Assembly: GCA_933228675.1 (NCBI GenBank)
Contig: OW121741.1
Coordinates: 24,461,224 to 24,525,223, forward strand
Length of the DNA: 64,000 nucleotides
Source: Stomorhina lunata
Taxonomy: Eukaryota > Arthropoda > Insecta > Diptera > Rhiniidae
Direction of reading: 5' to 3'
Shown here: in pieces, positions 10,990 through 22,341 of the stretch
Layout of the letters: each line of letters opens with the position of its first letter
Numbering within the stretch: the first letter of the stretch is position 1
The notes under the pieces: model-generated
Told to the model about the DNA's origin: nothing
Database searches by the model: none
What the model saw: the letters and a program-made list of their open reading frames with translations, nothing else
Position numbers and translations under genes: made by a program

Positions 10990-12060
10990 AGAAAAACTGT
11001 AAAGCAAACGATTGGCACCATCAGTTATTTACGATTTACAGGGGTACTCTAAAAAGAGGAAAAGATAAAAGGTTGACGTCTTCGAAAATAATAAGACCAT
11101 AAAAATTCATGTGCTCATAATGAACGGATCCCTAGTCAGTGTCACATCCACAAATGATCCTTAAAAGAGTAGCGATAGTGAAGAGAGTTCCTCAAGGGAT
11201 GGTTTGTCTGAAAGAATGTGGTACCATACGAAAACTGAAAAATGTGGAGCAAAAACAGAAAACGATATAACATACTCAAAAAACCCTATGAAGAAGTTAC
11301 GGATAACCCAAATTGCGATATATGTGGGGAAAGTAAGGTAAGGTAGATGGCTAATCAATAAGACAGCGTTACTTGGATTCTAAAATGGTCTCTTTGTGGT
11401 ACCTACAGAGGATAGATAAGAAAAAAAGGATTTCTTGACTGACTGTGGTAAAAGGCTAATTGGAGCTAACCAGTAGCTACAATAAATGAATAAATCTTGC
11501 AAACATTTTTATAAAAAAAATATTTGTTTAATAGCATAAAAAATACCCAGACAGGGGAGGCAGAGGATGTGAGTAACTGTCTCTTTCTCCCCAATGTTAT
11601 GACTACTACACTCCAAAAGAGCTGGTTAAAGATCAAGTTGCAAAGACTGTGGCGAGGGAGAGATACCAAGCATTTAGAACGTTTATTATAGTAAATGTAT
11701 CATATGTTTGCTTTGAAACTGAACAAGTAGTTTCAGTGGACCAGGGCTGACCCGAGTACAGGTTGCCTTATTAGAGATTTCCATGTGAACAGCGGTAAAC
11801 CTAAAAAAACAGAATTAGCAAATTTATTCTCAGAATAGTGTAATATTGAAATGTATAGCCATCTCACCAAGAGATGCCCGGAATTTGAGAGTAAGAGCAG
11901 ACGTCATTAAGACATTAGATAGGGCTTTTATGGGGCCTGACTTTCATTACAAAAACTCTGTCGTATATTGTGTGATAGATAAGATACTTGCCCAAATAAT
12001 ACTGCATAGATCAGGGAGCTTAAAACTGATTTCTTTTCCATAAAATTGATTTCATTTCCT
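10990..12060 (+). pseudogene. possible decayed coding sequence, unidentified
   Basis: Less AT-biased than its surroundings and with two overlapping frames that read protein-like on the plus strand. One frame, ending at 11838, gives STGCLIRDFHVNSGKPKK. The next, from about 11831 to 12041, gives RDARNLRVRADVIKTLDRAF, then NSVVYCVIDKILAQ and LHRSG before a stop. The join would need one frameshift near 11835. I do not recognise the family. It could be a decayed transposon or viral-derived gene, or chance. Confidence 0.25.
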
Positions 12061-13596
12061 AGGATCCATTAGTGTATACCTCCAGAAACCCACCATTTGT
12101 CAAAAAAAATTAGTGGTAATTTCATCTCGAATGTTAACATGGCCTATGGGTGAAGGGAACCATACTTCAATATTAAATCGTCCAAAAGCCAGTTAACCAT
12201 AGCAGGCAGTGTCTTAGAAGGTGTGGTACTAATGGCGTAGCTAGTCATAAGAGCAGAGGATCTAAGTACTTTAACAAAAGAGCCAAACAAGCGTACTTTA
12301 GATTAGTTTATGCTTGACCATTTTAAAGTGTTAGACAGTATTGGTACGGTTTAAACCCCAAATATTTCCTATAGCCCTTCTACATGGGTATAGTGCTTTA
12401 TAGATGCTTGATTCACCCAAAATTGGGATGGCCCCAAGAAAATTGGCATAATTAGTGAGCACAAGTTGAAAGAGTAAATGTTAGTATTTTGTACTTCATT
12501 GAAAATTATACAAGTTTAAGAATGGGTTAGATAAGAATTTATTGCGCTAGGGATCGCTTTATCTAAAGAAAAAGCTACACCATTTTTGAGACTGGGAGCT
12601 TTGAACCACAGTGTGAAACCATTTAAAATAAAAAAAAACAGTTTAATGTTCACAAACGTTTATATACTAGAACCTTGATGATATAGTAACGGCTGCAATA
12701 AGCAGCCAAATTGGTGCTTAGAAGAATTGGGAGGCTTAGAAAATACGGAGCAAATTGTGTTATCGTTTAATGGAATGTATGTTTTGCAAAAACACAGAAA
12801 ACTCCGAAACGTTCCTCATGGATTGATGTTGTAAATACCAAGTATTTAATAAGGCTCCAAAAAAAAAAAAACAACTCCAATGAATTTCCGGCAACTCAAC
12901 TACTTTCGGAAGTATAAGAACTTCCAGGTCAAATCTTATATGAATCTCATTTGCGAATCGTTTAAAAACAACATCATCTGCATGAGCCCGTGCAAATAAA
13001 ACTTTCAGTTGAGTCCTATCTAAATTTGAATAAGATGCGTTATTTGCTTTGTGGAAAAAATCTTTACTTAAATCAAGGTTTAAGCTTGATAAATATTAAA
13101 GAGACCCTGCGTCACCAAATTCCGCAGTTAATATGTAAAAGATGCCGAACATTCTAGATGCCCAATTGAGGTCTCTATATCCGAAACAATTGAAAAGTAT
13201 TATTTGGCTAAAAGAGATTTGACTCATAATTTTCGGAAAGATAACAAAATTGGAGAAACGTTTGACTAAAAACTGAAAGGCCATTGAGAGATTTTTGAAA
13301 AAATTTGAGTTGAATTCCGATCGAAATGCTTTTAGGTTCTGTAAATTCCGAAAATTCTAGAATGCTCTAAAACATTACAAAAAACGATTTTTTTTTTTAA
13401 ATTGAAATCAGTAAGACTATCTTTATTTCAACAAATAACACTGATTAATTGAGAAAATTTTTGAAATTTTGGTAATCCGAAAAAAATTTTCGATTTACTT
13501 TTTCTATAGAGGCAAAATATGGAATAAACTATACTTCCGAACGGAACTGAGTTCTATGGCTTGGCACTTTGTTAAAAAATGAAATTACTGTATTAT
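12061..13596. other. no gene seen
   Basis: AT-rich, no motif or repeat recognised on either strand. Confidence 0.4.
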
Positions 13597-13844
13597 CCCA
13601 GTAAAACTTTTCATTACCAAATAATGAGTTAAACAGTTAAACTATTGAACACGAACTACTTACTCATTCGCTGTTTAAGTCATTACATTAACATGGGGAT
13701 GTCATTGGAGGCAAGTACTTACCAATTGCAGAAAAGTAATGACTTGGGTAAGCAATTTGAAAGCAACAACAACAACAGCAGCAACTTTTTTGTTGTTGTT
13801 TTATTAAAAACATATATTTTTAAACGAAATACAAATTTTTTTTT

Positions 13845-13920
13845 TATGATCCCATGGGGGGGCTCGAAACCAGACCCTCCGACTGCTAGGCAGAGACTCT
13901 TCCACTGAGCTACTTCATAT
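13845..13920 (-). repeat. tRNA-like module 1, in composite element copy 1 (left arm)
   Basis: Reverse-complement copy of the tRNA-like module described at 14312-14384, slightly more diverged (one extra G and GAAAC for GAACC in the B-box region). Confidence 0.6.
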
Positions 13921-14311
13921 GTTAAAAACTTAGCAGCTTATAATTAATATAAACAATTTTTATTTTTAGATCCAAAATCATGTGAAAATCATGGAGAATA
14001 TTCTCACAAGATCAAAATCCATGGAATTCTAAAATATGCCCGGACTTTGACCTTAACAGGTTGTAACATTTAAGTAAGTAAGAGTCAATCTTATGTAAAA
14101 ACTTATACAAAAAAGAAGATTTAAATTGTTTAAGTTTTAAAATAATTTTAAAAAAGTTTTAAAATAATTACAAAAAATCGTATAAAAATATTTTTCCAAA
14201 AATTACAACAAAGCAAAAAAAAAGCAGGGGAAAACAAAGTTATTTTCACATGATTTTGGATCTAAAAATAAAAATTGTTTATATTAATTATAAGCTGCTA
14301 AGTTTTCAACA

Positions 14312-14384
14312 TATGAAGTAGCTCAGTGGAAGAGTCTCTGCCTAGCAGTCGGAGGGTCTGGGTTCGAGCCCCATGGGATCATAA
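14312..14384 (+). repeat. tRNA-like module 1, in composite element copy 1 (right arm)
   Basis: Perfect A box TAGCTCAGTGG (14319-14329) and B box GGTTCGAGCCC (14361-14371). The D stem pairs (GCTC/GAGT) and the T stem pairs at four of five positions. The anticodon loop reads CTAGCAG, giving AGC (alanine) if it is a tRNA descendant. The acceptor strands do not pair, so it is a tRNA-derived module rather than a working tRNA gene. It could still drive pol III transcription. Confidence 0.65.
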
Positions 14385-14684
14385 AAAAAATTTTGTATTT
14401 CGTTTAAAAATATATGTTTTTAATAAAACAACAACAAAAAAGTTGTTGCTGTTGTTGTTGTTGCTTTCAAATTGCTTACCCAAGTCATTACTTTTCTCCA
14501 ATTGGTAAGTACTTGCCTCCAATGACATCCCCATGTTAATGTAAGGACTTAAACAGCGAATGAGTAAGTAGTTCGTGTTCAATAGTTTAACTGTTTAACT
14601 CATTATTTGGTAATGAAAAGTTTTACTGGGTTCTTTTTTGTATAAGTTTTTACATAAGATTGACTCTTACTTACTTAAATGTTA

Positions 14685-15115
14685 CAACCTGTCAAAGTCC
14701 GAGCATATTTTAGAATCGCATGGATTTCGATTTTGTGCGAATATTCTCCAATTTTATAGGCCAAGCTTTAAAAAATGTTCCTCTACTTGGTCTTTCTATC
14801 GAAGTTTCGGACATCCTCCTCTAACATTAGGTAGTGGGACATTTCAATTCTAATTTTATCCTCTTCATTGTATTTTTTTTCAAGAGAGGGTTACTAGCCC
14901 GTAATCCTAACCCATTTTTATCGATCTTATGGGACAACTCTCGGAACATGTTAACTCACAATATTAATGGGTGTTAAACTAGCTCCCCGGGTGATACCAT
15001 GAGGAGGTGTGTGTCCACAGTTGAGATGAAGGATGACCCAGATAAGTTGGGCTTACCAAGTTAAGACCAATTAGAATCGTGTTTGGTATTCAACATCCCC
15101 TACATAATCAAAATT
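14685..15115 (-). pseudogene. LINE 'X' C-terminus and tail, copy 3
   Basis: Minus-strand relative of 3490-3920. Reading leftward from 15110 it gives the 'CCAAGTTAAG' landmark region, then an R-G-G-C-P-K-L-R block, K-D-Q-V-E-E-H and NWRIFAQNRNP, then the TTAAGTAAGTAAG tail at about 14665-14680. It lies inside the composite element and has several stops. No RT core is present. Confidence 0.5.
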
Positions 15116-15240
15116 GACTCATGATGGTATTTTTTCATTAACGTGAGTTAGTTTTACAAATTTTTTTTACAGAAGATAATATTTAAGTTCTAAAAATTCA
15201 AAAATCATTTAAAAAGACTCTTTTGATAAAAAAAAATTGT

Positions 15241-15310
15241 TGCCCTTGGTGGGATTTGAACCGGGGCCATTCAGTTTAAATTACCATCTTAATTACAAAT
15301 AAGTACTTCT
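15241..15310 (-). repeat. tRNA-like module 2, in composite element copy 1
   Basis: Reading the minus strand, a B box GGTTCAAATCC (15252-15262) follows an A-box-like TAATTAAGATGG (15284-15295) with one consensus mismatch. Spacing is tRNA-like though short. Immediately upstream on the plus strand is a T-rich/A-rich tract. The same module is in copy 2 at 22181-22240. Confidence 0.5.
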
Positions 15311-15402
15311 GTAATAACTTATTATATATTCGGATGGTATGTTGTAGTCGTTACAAGGTAACCAGTTATCAGAGTACTTGCCATTACCAAAGTTTTGCTG
15401 GG

Positions 15403-17269
15403 ACACTCAAGAAGTTAGGGGTTTATTGACCCATCCTAGTATATTCGTTGAGTTTTGAAAAAGTTAGACCAAGAGATATTTAAGCGATCATTTAAAGTGG
15501 TTGAAATTTGTTCACAAATTTGATAATTTGATTTCATGCTATTAGATTTTATTTTAAAGAACTAAATCGGATGATCCGGTTCGAAGGACCATTAAAAAAA
15601 TGAACTTGCTTGTACAATTGAAAGCCATTCCTTCACAAATCATTCTCTAAATGGAAGCTTATACCTTGGCTTTTGTGTCTTAATGATATCATTTCCTATT
15701 TTTACTTTAAGTGAAATCCCATATTCGTTACCTTTTTCACTATAGAGCGGCATTGGATCAAAGTTTGAAAGTCATAAAGACATTGTAAATGTGCAGCATC
15801 ATCGAAAACATCATTATTCATATTAAAATAAAAGTAAATATTAAAAATAAAAAAACTATTTTCATTAATAAAATACCATATAAGTAAATAAAATGGAAAA
15901 ACACTAATTCTTGAATAGCATATGACAAGGATGACAAGACAAAATAAAAATATTTATTTAGAATTTTTTTACAATAAACTAAAGGTTATAGTGAGTACTT
16001 TAAATTTAACAAAATACTTGTAGCAGACACAAAAAAACCCAAAGAAAACAAACATATACTAGACATTCAATCATTCATTCATTTCTATCATTACGAGTAA
16101 ATACATATTCCTGCCCAGTCCAATCAACTGAGTCATGAATGCATTCAAGATATCAGCAACATCATCATTCATTTATTCAGATGTTTGATGATACCAGCCA
16201 AACAGTCAAACAGTAGCTGTCAAAGATATTTGTATTTCATTTGATGACAATTCATTGTTGACTTTTCTAACCAAATAAGACTTTGTTTTATCGCAACACT
16301 GAAGTGTTCTAAAGAATGATGATGGAATAAAGGGTACATATTCGGCACAACATATCCGAATCCCTAAAAAACAGTAGCTCTAGCAAACAGCCGAAAAAAA
16401 TATAAAAGATATTAAGAAAACAAATCCTAAATAAATCTTAAGAAGGCAGCCAGAGCCAGACAGCTGCTCTCTAGACAAAAATATTTGAAAAGGAATTAAC
16501 TTAAACCCAACTGATGACGAATTGTTGATGTTGCTCTTCGATATTTCATTAGTCGGCGTCAATTTTATGAAATGTCATTGTTGGAGACAAAAATTAAATA
16601 TTGGTAGCTGTCATTTTGACATTCAACAAAATGCGTGTGTTGTCATATCATTATTGACACAACACAATGAAAATTGAGTAGAGTAAAATGAGTATGAATT
16701 AACGAAGAACTTGTCATCATAAAGGATTTATGAGTTTGACGCTTGGTAAATATATTGGGGAATAAAAAAAATATTTGTTTAGTCATTAATTTATTTGCCG
16801 ATTGGAATTTTTTTGCTTTTTTGAAAAGAACGGATGTGTCTGATATTCAAAAAAAAAAAAAAAGACTGATCAAATATTTTGGTATTCTTCTTTATAAACA
16901 AGTACATAGTCATTTCTGACTCAAAATAGGCTCTCATTGGTATTAACAGTCGAGCTCATAAGAAATCTTTTATCATTTCTGGTTCTAATAAATCAAATAT
17001 TTTATCATGTAGACAGTAAGAAAAAAATTACTGTACTAAAAAATTACGAAAACTGTAGACGTGGTATCAATGGTCAAACAATAAAAAGCTAAATTAAATA
17101 TTGACCTTCTCTGACTTAGACCCTTTTCGTTTAAAATACCAAAACCTCTTAAGTGTTAAGTTAATTCGGACTTATCTTTTGTGTTAAAATATAAAAAAAA
17201 ATCTATAAATTTCTGAAAATCAAATTTTATCCCTTTAATGCTATTTGTTGCTTATAAGCAACATTTTCA
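15403..17269. other. no gene seen
   Basis: AT-rich intergenic sequence without recognised repeats or frames. Confidence 0.4.
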
Positions 17270-19725
17270 AAAATGTTCTATTTCTAAAAAAAAATTTTTA
17301 AAAATTTTCTATTTTTAAAGGAAATTTTTCAAAAATTTCCTATTTTTATAAGAAATTTTTCAAAAATTTCCTATTTTTATAGGAAATTTTGCAAATTTCC
17401 TATTCGTTTAGGAAATTTTTTAAAATTTTACTATTTTTATAGGAAAATTTTCAAAAATTTCCTACTTTTATAGAAAATTTTTCAAAAATTTCCTATTTTT
17501 ATAGGAAATTTTTCAAAAATTTCCTATTTTTATAGGAAATTTTTCAAAAATTTCCTATTTTTATAGGAAATTTTTCAAAAATTTCCTATTTTTATAGGAA
17601 ATTTTTCGAAAATTTCCTATTTTTATAGGAAATTTTTCAAAAATTTCCTATTTTTATAGGAAATTTTTCAAAAATTTCCTATTTTTATAGGAAATTTTTC
17701 AAAAATTTCCTATTTTTATAGGAAATTTTTCAAAAATTTCCTATTTTTATAGGAAATTTTTCAAAAATTTCCTATTTTTATAGGAAATTTTTCAAAAATT
17801 TCCTATTTTTATAGAAAATTTTTCAAAAATTTCCTATTTTTATAGGAAATTTTTCAAAAATTTCCTATTTTTATAGGAAATTTTTCAAAAATTTCCTATT
17901 TTTATAGGAAATTTTTCAAAAATTTCCTATTTTTATAGGAAATTTCTCAAAAAATTTCCTATTTTTATAGGAAATTTCTCAAAAAATTTCCTATTTTTAT
18001 AGGAAATTTTTCAAAAATTTCCTATTTTTATAGGAAATTTTTCAAAAATTTCCTATTTTTATAGGAAATTTTTCAAAAATTTCCTATTTTTATAGGAAAT
18101 TTTTCAAAAATTTCCTATTTTTATAGGAAATTTTTCAAAAATTTCCTATTTTTATAGGAAATTTTTCAAAAATTTCCTATTTTTATAGGAAATTTTTCAA
18201 AAATTTCCTATTTTTATAGGAAATTTTTCAAAAATTTCCTATTTTTATAGGAAATTTTTCAAAAATTTCCTATTTTTATAGGAAATTTTTCAAAAATTTC
18301 CTATTTTTATAGGAAATTTTTCAAAAATTTCCTATTTTTATAGGAAATTTTTCAAAAATTTCCTATTTTTATAGGAAATTTTTCAAAAATTTCCTATTTT
18401 TATAGGAAATTTTTCAAAAATTTCCTATTTTTATAGGAAATTTTTCAAAAATTTCCTATTTTTATAGGAAATTTTTCAAAAATTTCCTATTTTTATAGGA
18501 AATTTTTCAAAAATTTCCTATTTTTATAGGAAATTTTTCAAAAATTTCCTATTTTTATAGGAAATTTTTCAAAAATTTCCTATTTTTATAGGAAATTTTT
18601 CAAAAATTTCCTATTTTTATAGGAAATTTTTCAAAAATTTCCTATTTTTATAGGAAATTTTTCAAAAATTTCCTATTTTTATAGGAAATTTTTCAAAAAT
18701 TTCCTATTTTTATAGGAAATTTTTCAAAAATTTCCTATTTTTATAGGAAATTTTTCAAAAATTTCCTATTTCTATAGGAAATTTTTCAAAAATTTCCTAT
18801 TTTGATAGGAAATTTTTCAAAAATTTCCTATTTTTATAGGAAATTTTTCAAAAATTTCCTATTTTTATAGGAAATTTTTCAAAAATTTCCTATTTTTATA
18901 GGAAATTTTTCAAAAATTTCCTATTTTTATAGGAAATTTTTCAAAAATTTCCTATTTTTATAGGAAATTTTTCAAAAATTTCCTATTTTTATAGGAAATT
19001 TTTCAAAAATTTCCTATTTTTATAGGAAATTTTTCAAAAATTTCCTATTTTTATAGGAAATTTTTCAAAAATTTCCTATTTTTATAGGAAATTTTTCAAA
19101 AATTTCCTATTTTTATAGGAAATTGTTCAAAAATTTCCTTTTTTTATAGGAAATTTTTCAAAAATTTCCTATTTTTATAGGAAATTTTTCAAAAATTTCC
19201 TATTTTTATATGAAATTTTTCAAAAATTTCCTATTTTTATAGAAAATTTTTCAAAAACTTCCTATTTTTATAGGAAATTTTTCAAAAATTTCCTATGTTT
19301 ATAGGAAATTTTTCAAAAATTTCCTATGTTTATAGGAAATTTTTCAAAAATTTCCTATGTTTATAGGAAATTTTTCAAAAATTTCCTATTTTTATAGGAA
19401 ATTTTTCAAAAATTTCCTATTTTTATAGGAAATTTTTCAAAAATTTCCTATTTTTATAGGAAATTTTTCAAAAATTTCCTATTTTTATAGGAAATTTTTC
19501 AAAAATTTCCTATTTTTATAGGAAATTTTTCAAAAATTTCCTATTTTTATAGGAAATTTTTCAAAAATTTCCTATTTGTATAGGAAATTTTTCAAAAATT
19601 TCCTGTTTTTATAGGAAATTTTTCAAAAATTTCATATTTTTATAGGAGGTTTTTAAAAATGTTATTATTTTCATAGAAAATTTTTTCAAAACCTTATTAG
19701 TTTCATAGAAAATTTTTCAAAAATA
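17270..19725. repeat. palindromic minisatellite S1, unit 31 bp
   Basis: About 79 head-to-tail copies of a 31-bp unit built on the palindrome TTTCCTATTTTTATAGGAAA with a TTTTTCAAAAA spacer. Units in the centre are near identical; both edges (17270-17480 and 19640-19725) are degenerate, as expected when unequal exchange homogenises an array from the middle. Single strands can fold into a hairpin per unit. Related to S5 (53.3-57.2 kb), which has the same palindrome and a shorter spacer. Confidence 0.97.
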
Positions 19726-20880
19726 TTTGGTAAACCTTAATATTTCCAACTTTTTTTTGAAAAGTGAAACAGAAATATTAACTTTTACTTCCTTATACAT
19801 AGTTTATGGCACTATAAAAAAATACATATGTGTTTCCTTAAAATCTCCAACATTATTCATACACACTTTATATCCGGCCTACTAACCCAACCTCAGACAT
19901 CCGGTGCACAAGATCCTAAGAAGGACAATAAACTATACATACAAATGTTTAAGTTATTTAAGAGACATTTATATTACAATTCCAAAAGTCATAAAAAGAA
20001 TCTGTGTTGTTGTACATACATATATGAAGAATGTTGGCAATAATAATTGCAAAAATACTTATATTCATTTAATACTCATATGCCGGAACGAACGTGCAAA
20101 TGACAATAAACTATGAAGGAAAATATGTTGAAGCTGAAGAAAAAAAGAAAGATTTTTATTAAAACCATAAACTTACACTAAATACACACTAAGATGACAT
20201 AAATGTGGCCAACATAAGGCATTTTATGAGCTGAAACAAAGCGGGAAGAAAAAAAGAATAAGATACTTTCTTTTCTATATGTCGTAAAAATGGCAAAAAT
20301 GAAATCAAAAAGAAAATGTTATCATACCTTTCTTCATATGTGGCAAATATTTGTAGTGTTTTGTTGCAATTCTGATATCCTTGATGTCCTTAGAAGTTTT
20401 CTATTTGTTTTTAATATCTCATATAAATTCAGGGGATGTCTCTATGTTTGTCTGTTTATGGAAAATAGTATTTAGTTGTGACATTTATTATTTAAGTGCC
20501 ATGAAAATGAAGCAGATATTAACTTTGTGACGGGCTTTAGTAAAGGCTAATAAATTTTGCAGATGTTGGAATTAAAATGGAAAGGAAAGCAAGAGTCGGT
20601 AAGAGATTTTGTGAAAAATAGTGTAAGGCGAAACTCAAATCTGAATTCTGGACTTATGAGAAAGTAGTAGATATGTTTGCTGTTTGTTAGTCTGGTAATT
20701 ATAATCACTTATACAACGTGGGTTACTACTCATATTCCAGGAACTGGTTACGCTAATGTAAAGTTTGATATGTTTTTTAGCGCTGAAGAAACAGCTGAAG
20801 ACTTCAAAAACTGTAGTTTGGAGATGTCTCAAGAGCAGTAAACAAGTAACGACATAGTAAAACGCTATAAATGGCAGCGG
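19726..20880. other. no gene seen
   Basis: No recognised gene. Short open frames of 61-71 codons lack support. Confidence 0.4.
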
Positions 20881-20884
20881 CTGC

Positions 20885-20959
<75 letters not shown>

Positions 20960-21273
20960 GGTCAGTCAGTCTGTCTGTCTGTCTGTCTGTCTGTCCGTGT
21001 GTCTGTCTGTTGTCGGCACGATAAAACCTTAACGAAAGGATATAGGTTTCTGAAATTTGGCATAAATATTTTTTATCTCTTGAAAAATGTTGGTATTGAA
21101 ATCGGGCAAAATCGGTTCACATTTCACCACAGCTCCAGTATTTTAAATTTGGTATCTAAAAGTTTTATATAAGCACTAGGCAGTATATAAAATTTCATCA
21201 AAATCGATACACATTTAACCATAGCTCCCATACAAAAAACTTACGGAAACACAAGAATACAAAAAGAAAAGGG
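20881..21273 (+). mobile_element. DINE-1/mini-me-like element, left part
   Basis: Starts with a (GTCT)n microsatellite (20885-21008) followed by GTCGGCACGATAAAACCTTA, matching 47100-47165 in the complete copy at 46.96-50.28 kb. Repeats of the type 'AAATCGGGCAAAATCGGTTC' and 'GCTCCCATACAAAAAACTTA' follow. The element is cut at 21273 by the composite CCCAG element and resumes at 22342. Non-coding. The (GTCY)n tract is a hallmark of mini-me/DINE-1 elements; assignment to Helentron-associated elements is inference. Confidence 0.6.
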
Positions 21274-21520
21274 CCCAGTAAAACTTTTCATTACCAAATA
21301 ATGAGTTAAACAGTTAAACTATTGAACACGATCTACTTACTCATTCGCTGTTTAAGTCATTACATTAACATGAGGATGTCATTGGAGGCAAGTACTTACC
21401 AATTGCAGAAAAGTAATGACTTGGGTAAGCAATTTGAAAGCAACAACAACAACAGCAACAACTTTTTTGTTGTTGTTTTATTAAAAACATATATTTTTAA
21501 ACGAAATACAACATTTTTTT

Positions 21521-21594
21521 TATGATCCCATGGGGGCTCGAACCCAGACCCTCCGACTGCTAGGCAGAGACTCTTCCACTGAGCTACTTCATAC
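21521..21594 (-). repeat. tRNA-like module 1, in composite element copy 2
   Basis: On the minus strand it carries the same A box TAGCTCAGTGG and B box GGTTCGAGCCC as the 14312-14384 module, with the AGC anticodon-loop context CTAGCAG. Confidence 0.65.
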
Positions 21595-21837
21595 GTTGAA
21601 AACTTAGCAGCTTATAATTAATATAAACAATTTTTATTTTTAGATCCAAAATCATGTGAAAATAACTTTGTATTTTCCTGCTTTTTTTTTTGCTTTGTTG
21701 TAATTTTTGAAAAAATATTTTTATACGATTTTTTGTAATTATTTTAAAACTTTTTTAAAATTATTTAAAAACTTAAACAATTTAAATCTTCTTTTTTGTA
21801 TAAGTTTTTACATAAGATTGACTCTTACTTACTTAAA

Positions 21838-22100
21838 TGTTACAACCTGTTAAGGTCAAAGTCCGAGCATATTTTAGAATTCCATGGATTTCGATCTTGT
21901 GCGAATATTCTCCAATTTTATAGCCCAAGCTTTGAAAAATGTTCCTCTACTTGGTCTTTCTATCGAAGTTTCGGACATCCTTCTCTAACATTAGGTAGTG
22001 GGACATTTCAATTCTAATTTTATCCTCTTCATTGTATTTTTTTTTTCAAGAGAGGGTTACTAGCCCGTAATCCTAACCCATTTTTATCGATCTTATTTAT
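21838..22100 (-). pseudogene. LINE 'X' C-terminus and tail, copy 4
   Basis: Minus-strand fragment ending with the TTAAGTAAGTAAG tail (about 21820-21838) and the 'AACCTGTTAAGGTCAAAGTC' landmark shared with 3870-3890 in complement. It is truncated at about 22100, shorter than copy 3, and followed by TTATTTATTTTATTTAAG. Confidence 0.5.
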
Positions 22101-22180
22101 TTATTTTATTTAAGTTCTTAAATTTCAAAAATCATTTAAAAAGACTCTTTTAATAAAAAAAAAAAATAAAAAAAATTGTT

Positions 22181-22240
22181 GCCCTTGGTGGGATTTGAAC
22201 CGGGGCCATTCAGTTTAAATTACCATCTTAATTACAAATA
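22181..22240 (-). repeat. tRNA-like module 2, in composite element copy 2
   Basis: B box at 22191-22201 and A-box-like sequence at 22223-22234, both read on the minus strand, the same as in copy 1. Confidence 0.5.
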
Positions 22241-22341
22241 AGTACTTCTGTAATAACTTATTATTTATTCGGATGGTATGTTGTAGTCGTTACAAGGTAA
22301 CCAGTTATCAGAGTACTTGCCATTACCAAAGTTTTGCTGGG

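Larger units (their letters stand above)
13597..14630. repeat. long inverted repeat, arms about 390 bp
   Basis: Arms 13597-13988 and 14247-14630 are reverse complements at roughly 95% identity by eye, with a spacer of about 258 bp. Transcription through it would give a long hairpin RNA. The spacer holds an inverted part of the same element, including 89 bp of LINE X tail (13995-14083). Confidence 0.85.
13597..15402 (+). mobile_element. composite CCCAG element, copy 1 (rearranged)
   Basis: Begins CCCAGTAAAACTTTTC and ends with the complement of CCCAGCAAAACTTTGG, so it has short imperfect inverted ends. Compared with the simple copy at 21274-22341 it contains an extra inverted segment: 13597-13988 is repeated in reverse complement at 14247-14630, and 13995-14246 is the reverse complement of 21660-21905. 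After 14631 the order matches the simple copy again (LINE X tail on the minus strand, second tRNA-like module, terminal end). It carries no transposase. No target-site duplication is visible at the outer ends. Confidence 0.65.
21274..22341 (+). mobile_element. composite CCCAG element, copy 2 (simple form, 1068 bp)
   Basis: Bounded by CCCAGTAAAACTTTTC and GTTTTGCTGGG. It sits inside a DINE-like element whose uninterrupted relative is at about 47625-47650, which fixes the ends; the flanks GGG/GGG are compatible with a 3-bp target duplication. Internal order: left region with tRNA-like module 1 on the minus strand (21521-21594), a T/A-rich centre, LINE X C-terminus on the minus strand (21838-22100), an A-rich tract, tRNA-like module 2 on the minus strand (22181-22240). 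There is no transposase or RT. I do not recognise the family. Confidence 0.7.

Noticed and set aside
14312..14384. Functional tRNA-Ala(AGC) gene
   Set aside because: A and B boxes are perfect but the acceptor stem does not pair and three copies all lie inside a repeat; a tRNA-derived module is more likely.
13645..14582. Near-identical 60-87 codon frames at 13645, 14379 (minus) and 21322
   Set aside because: They sit in the repeated arm of the composite element and contain poly-Asn from a CAA repeat; similarity is due to the repeat and not to a protein family.
17270..19725. CRISPR-like array of short palindromic repeats
   Set aside because: Repeats are contiguous, with no unique spacers and no cas genes, in eukaryotic sequence.
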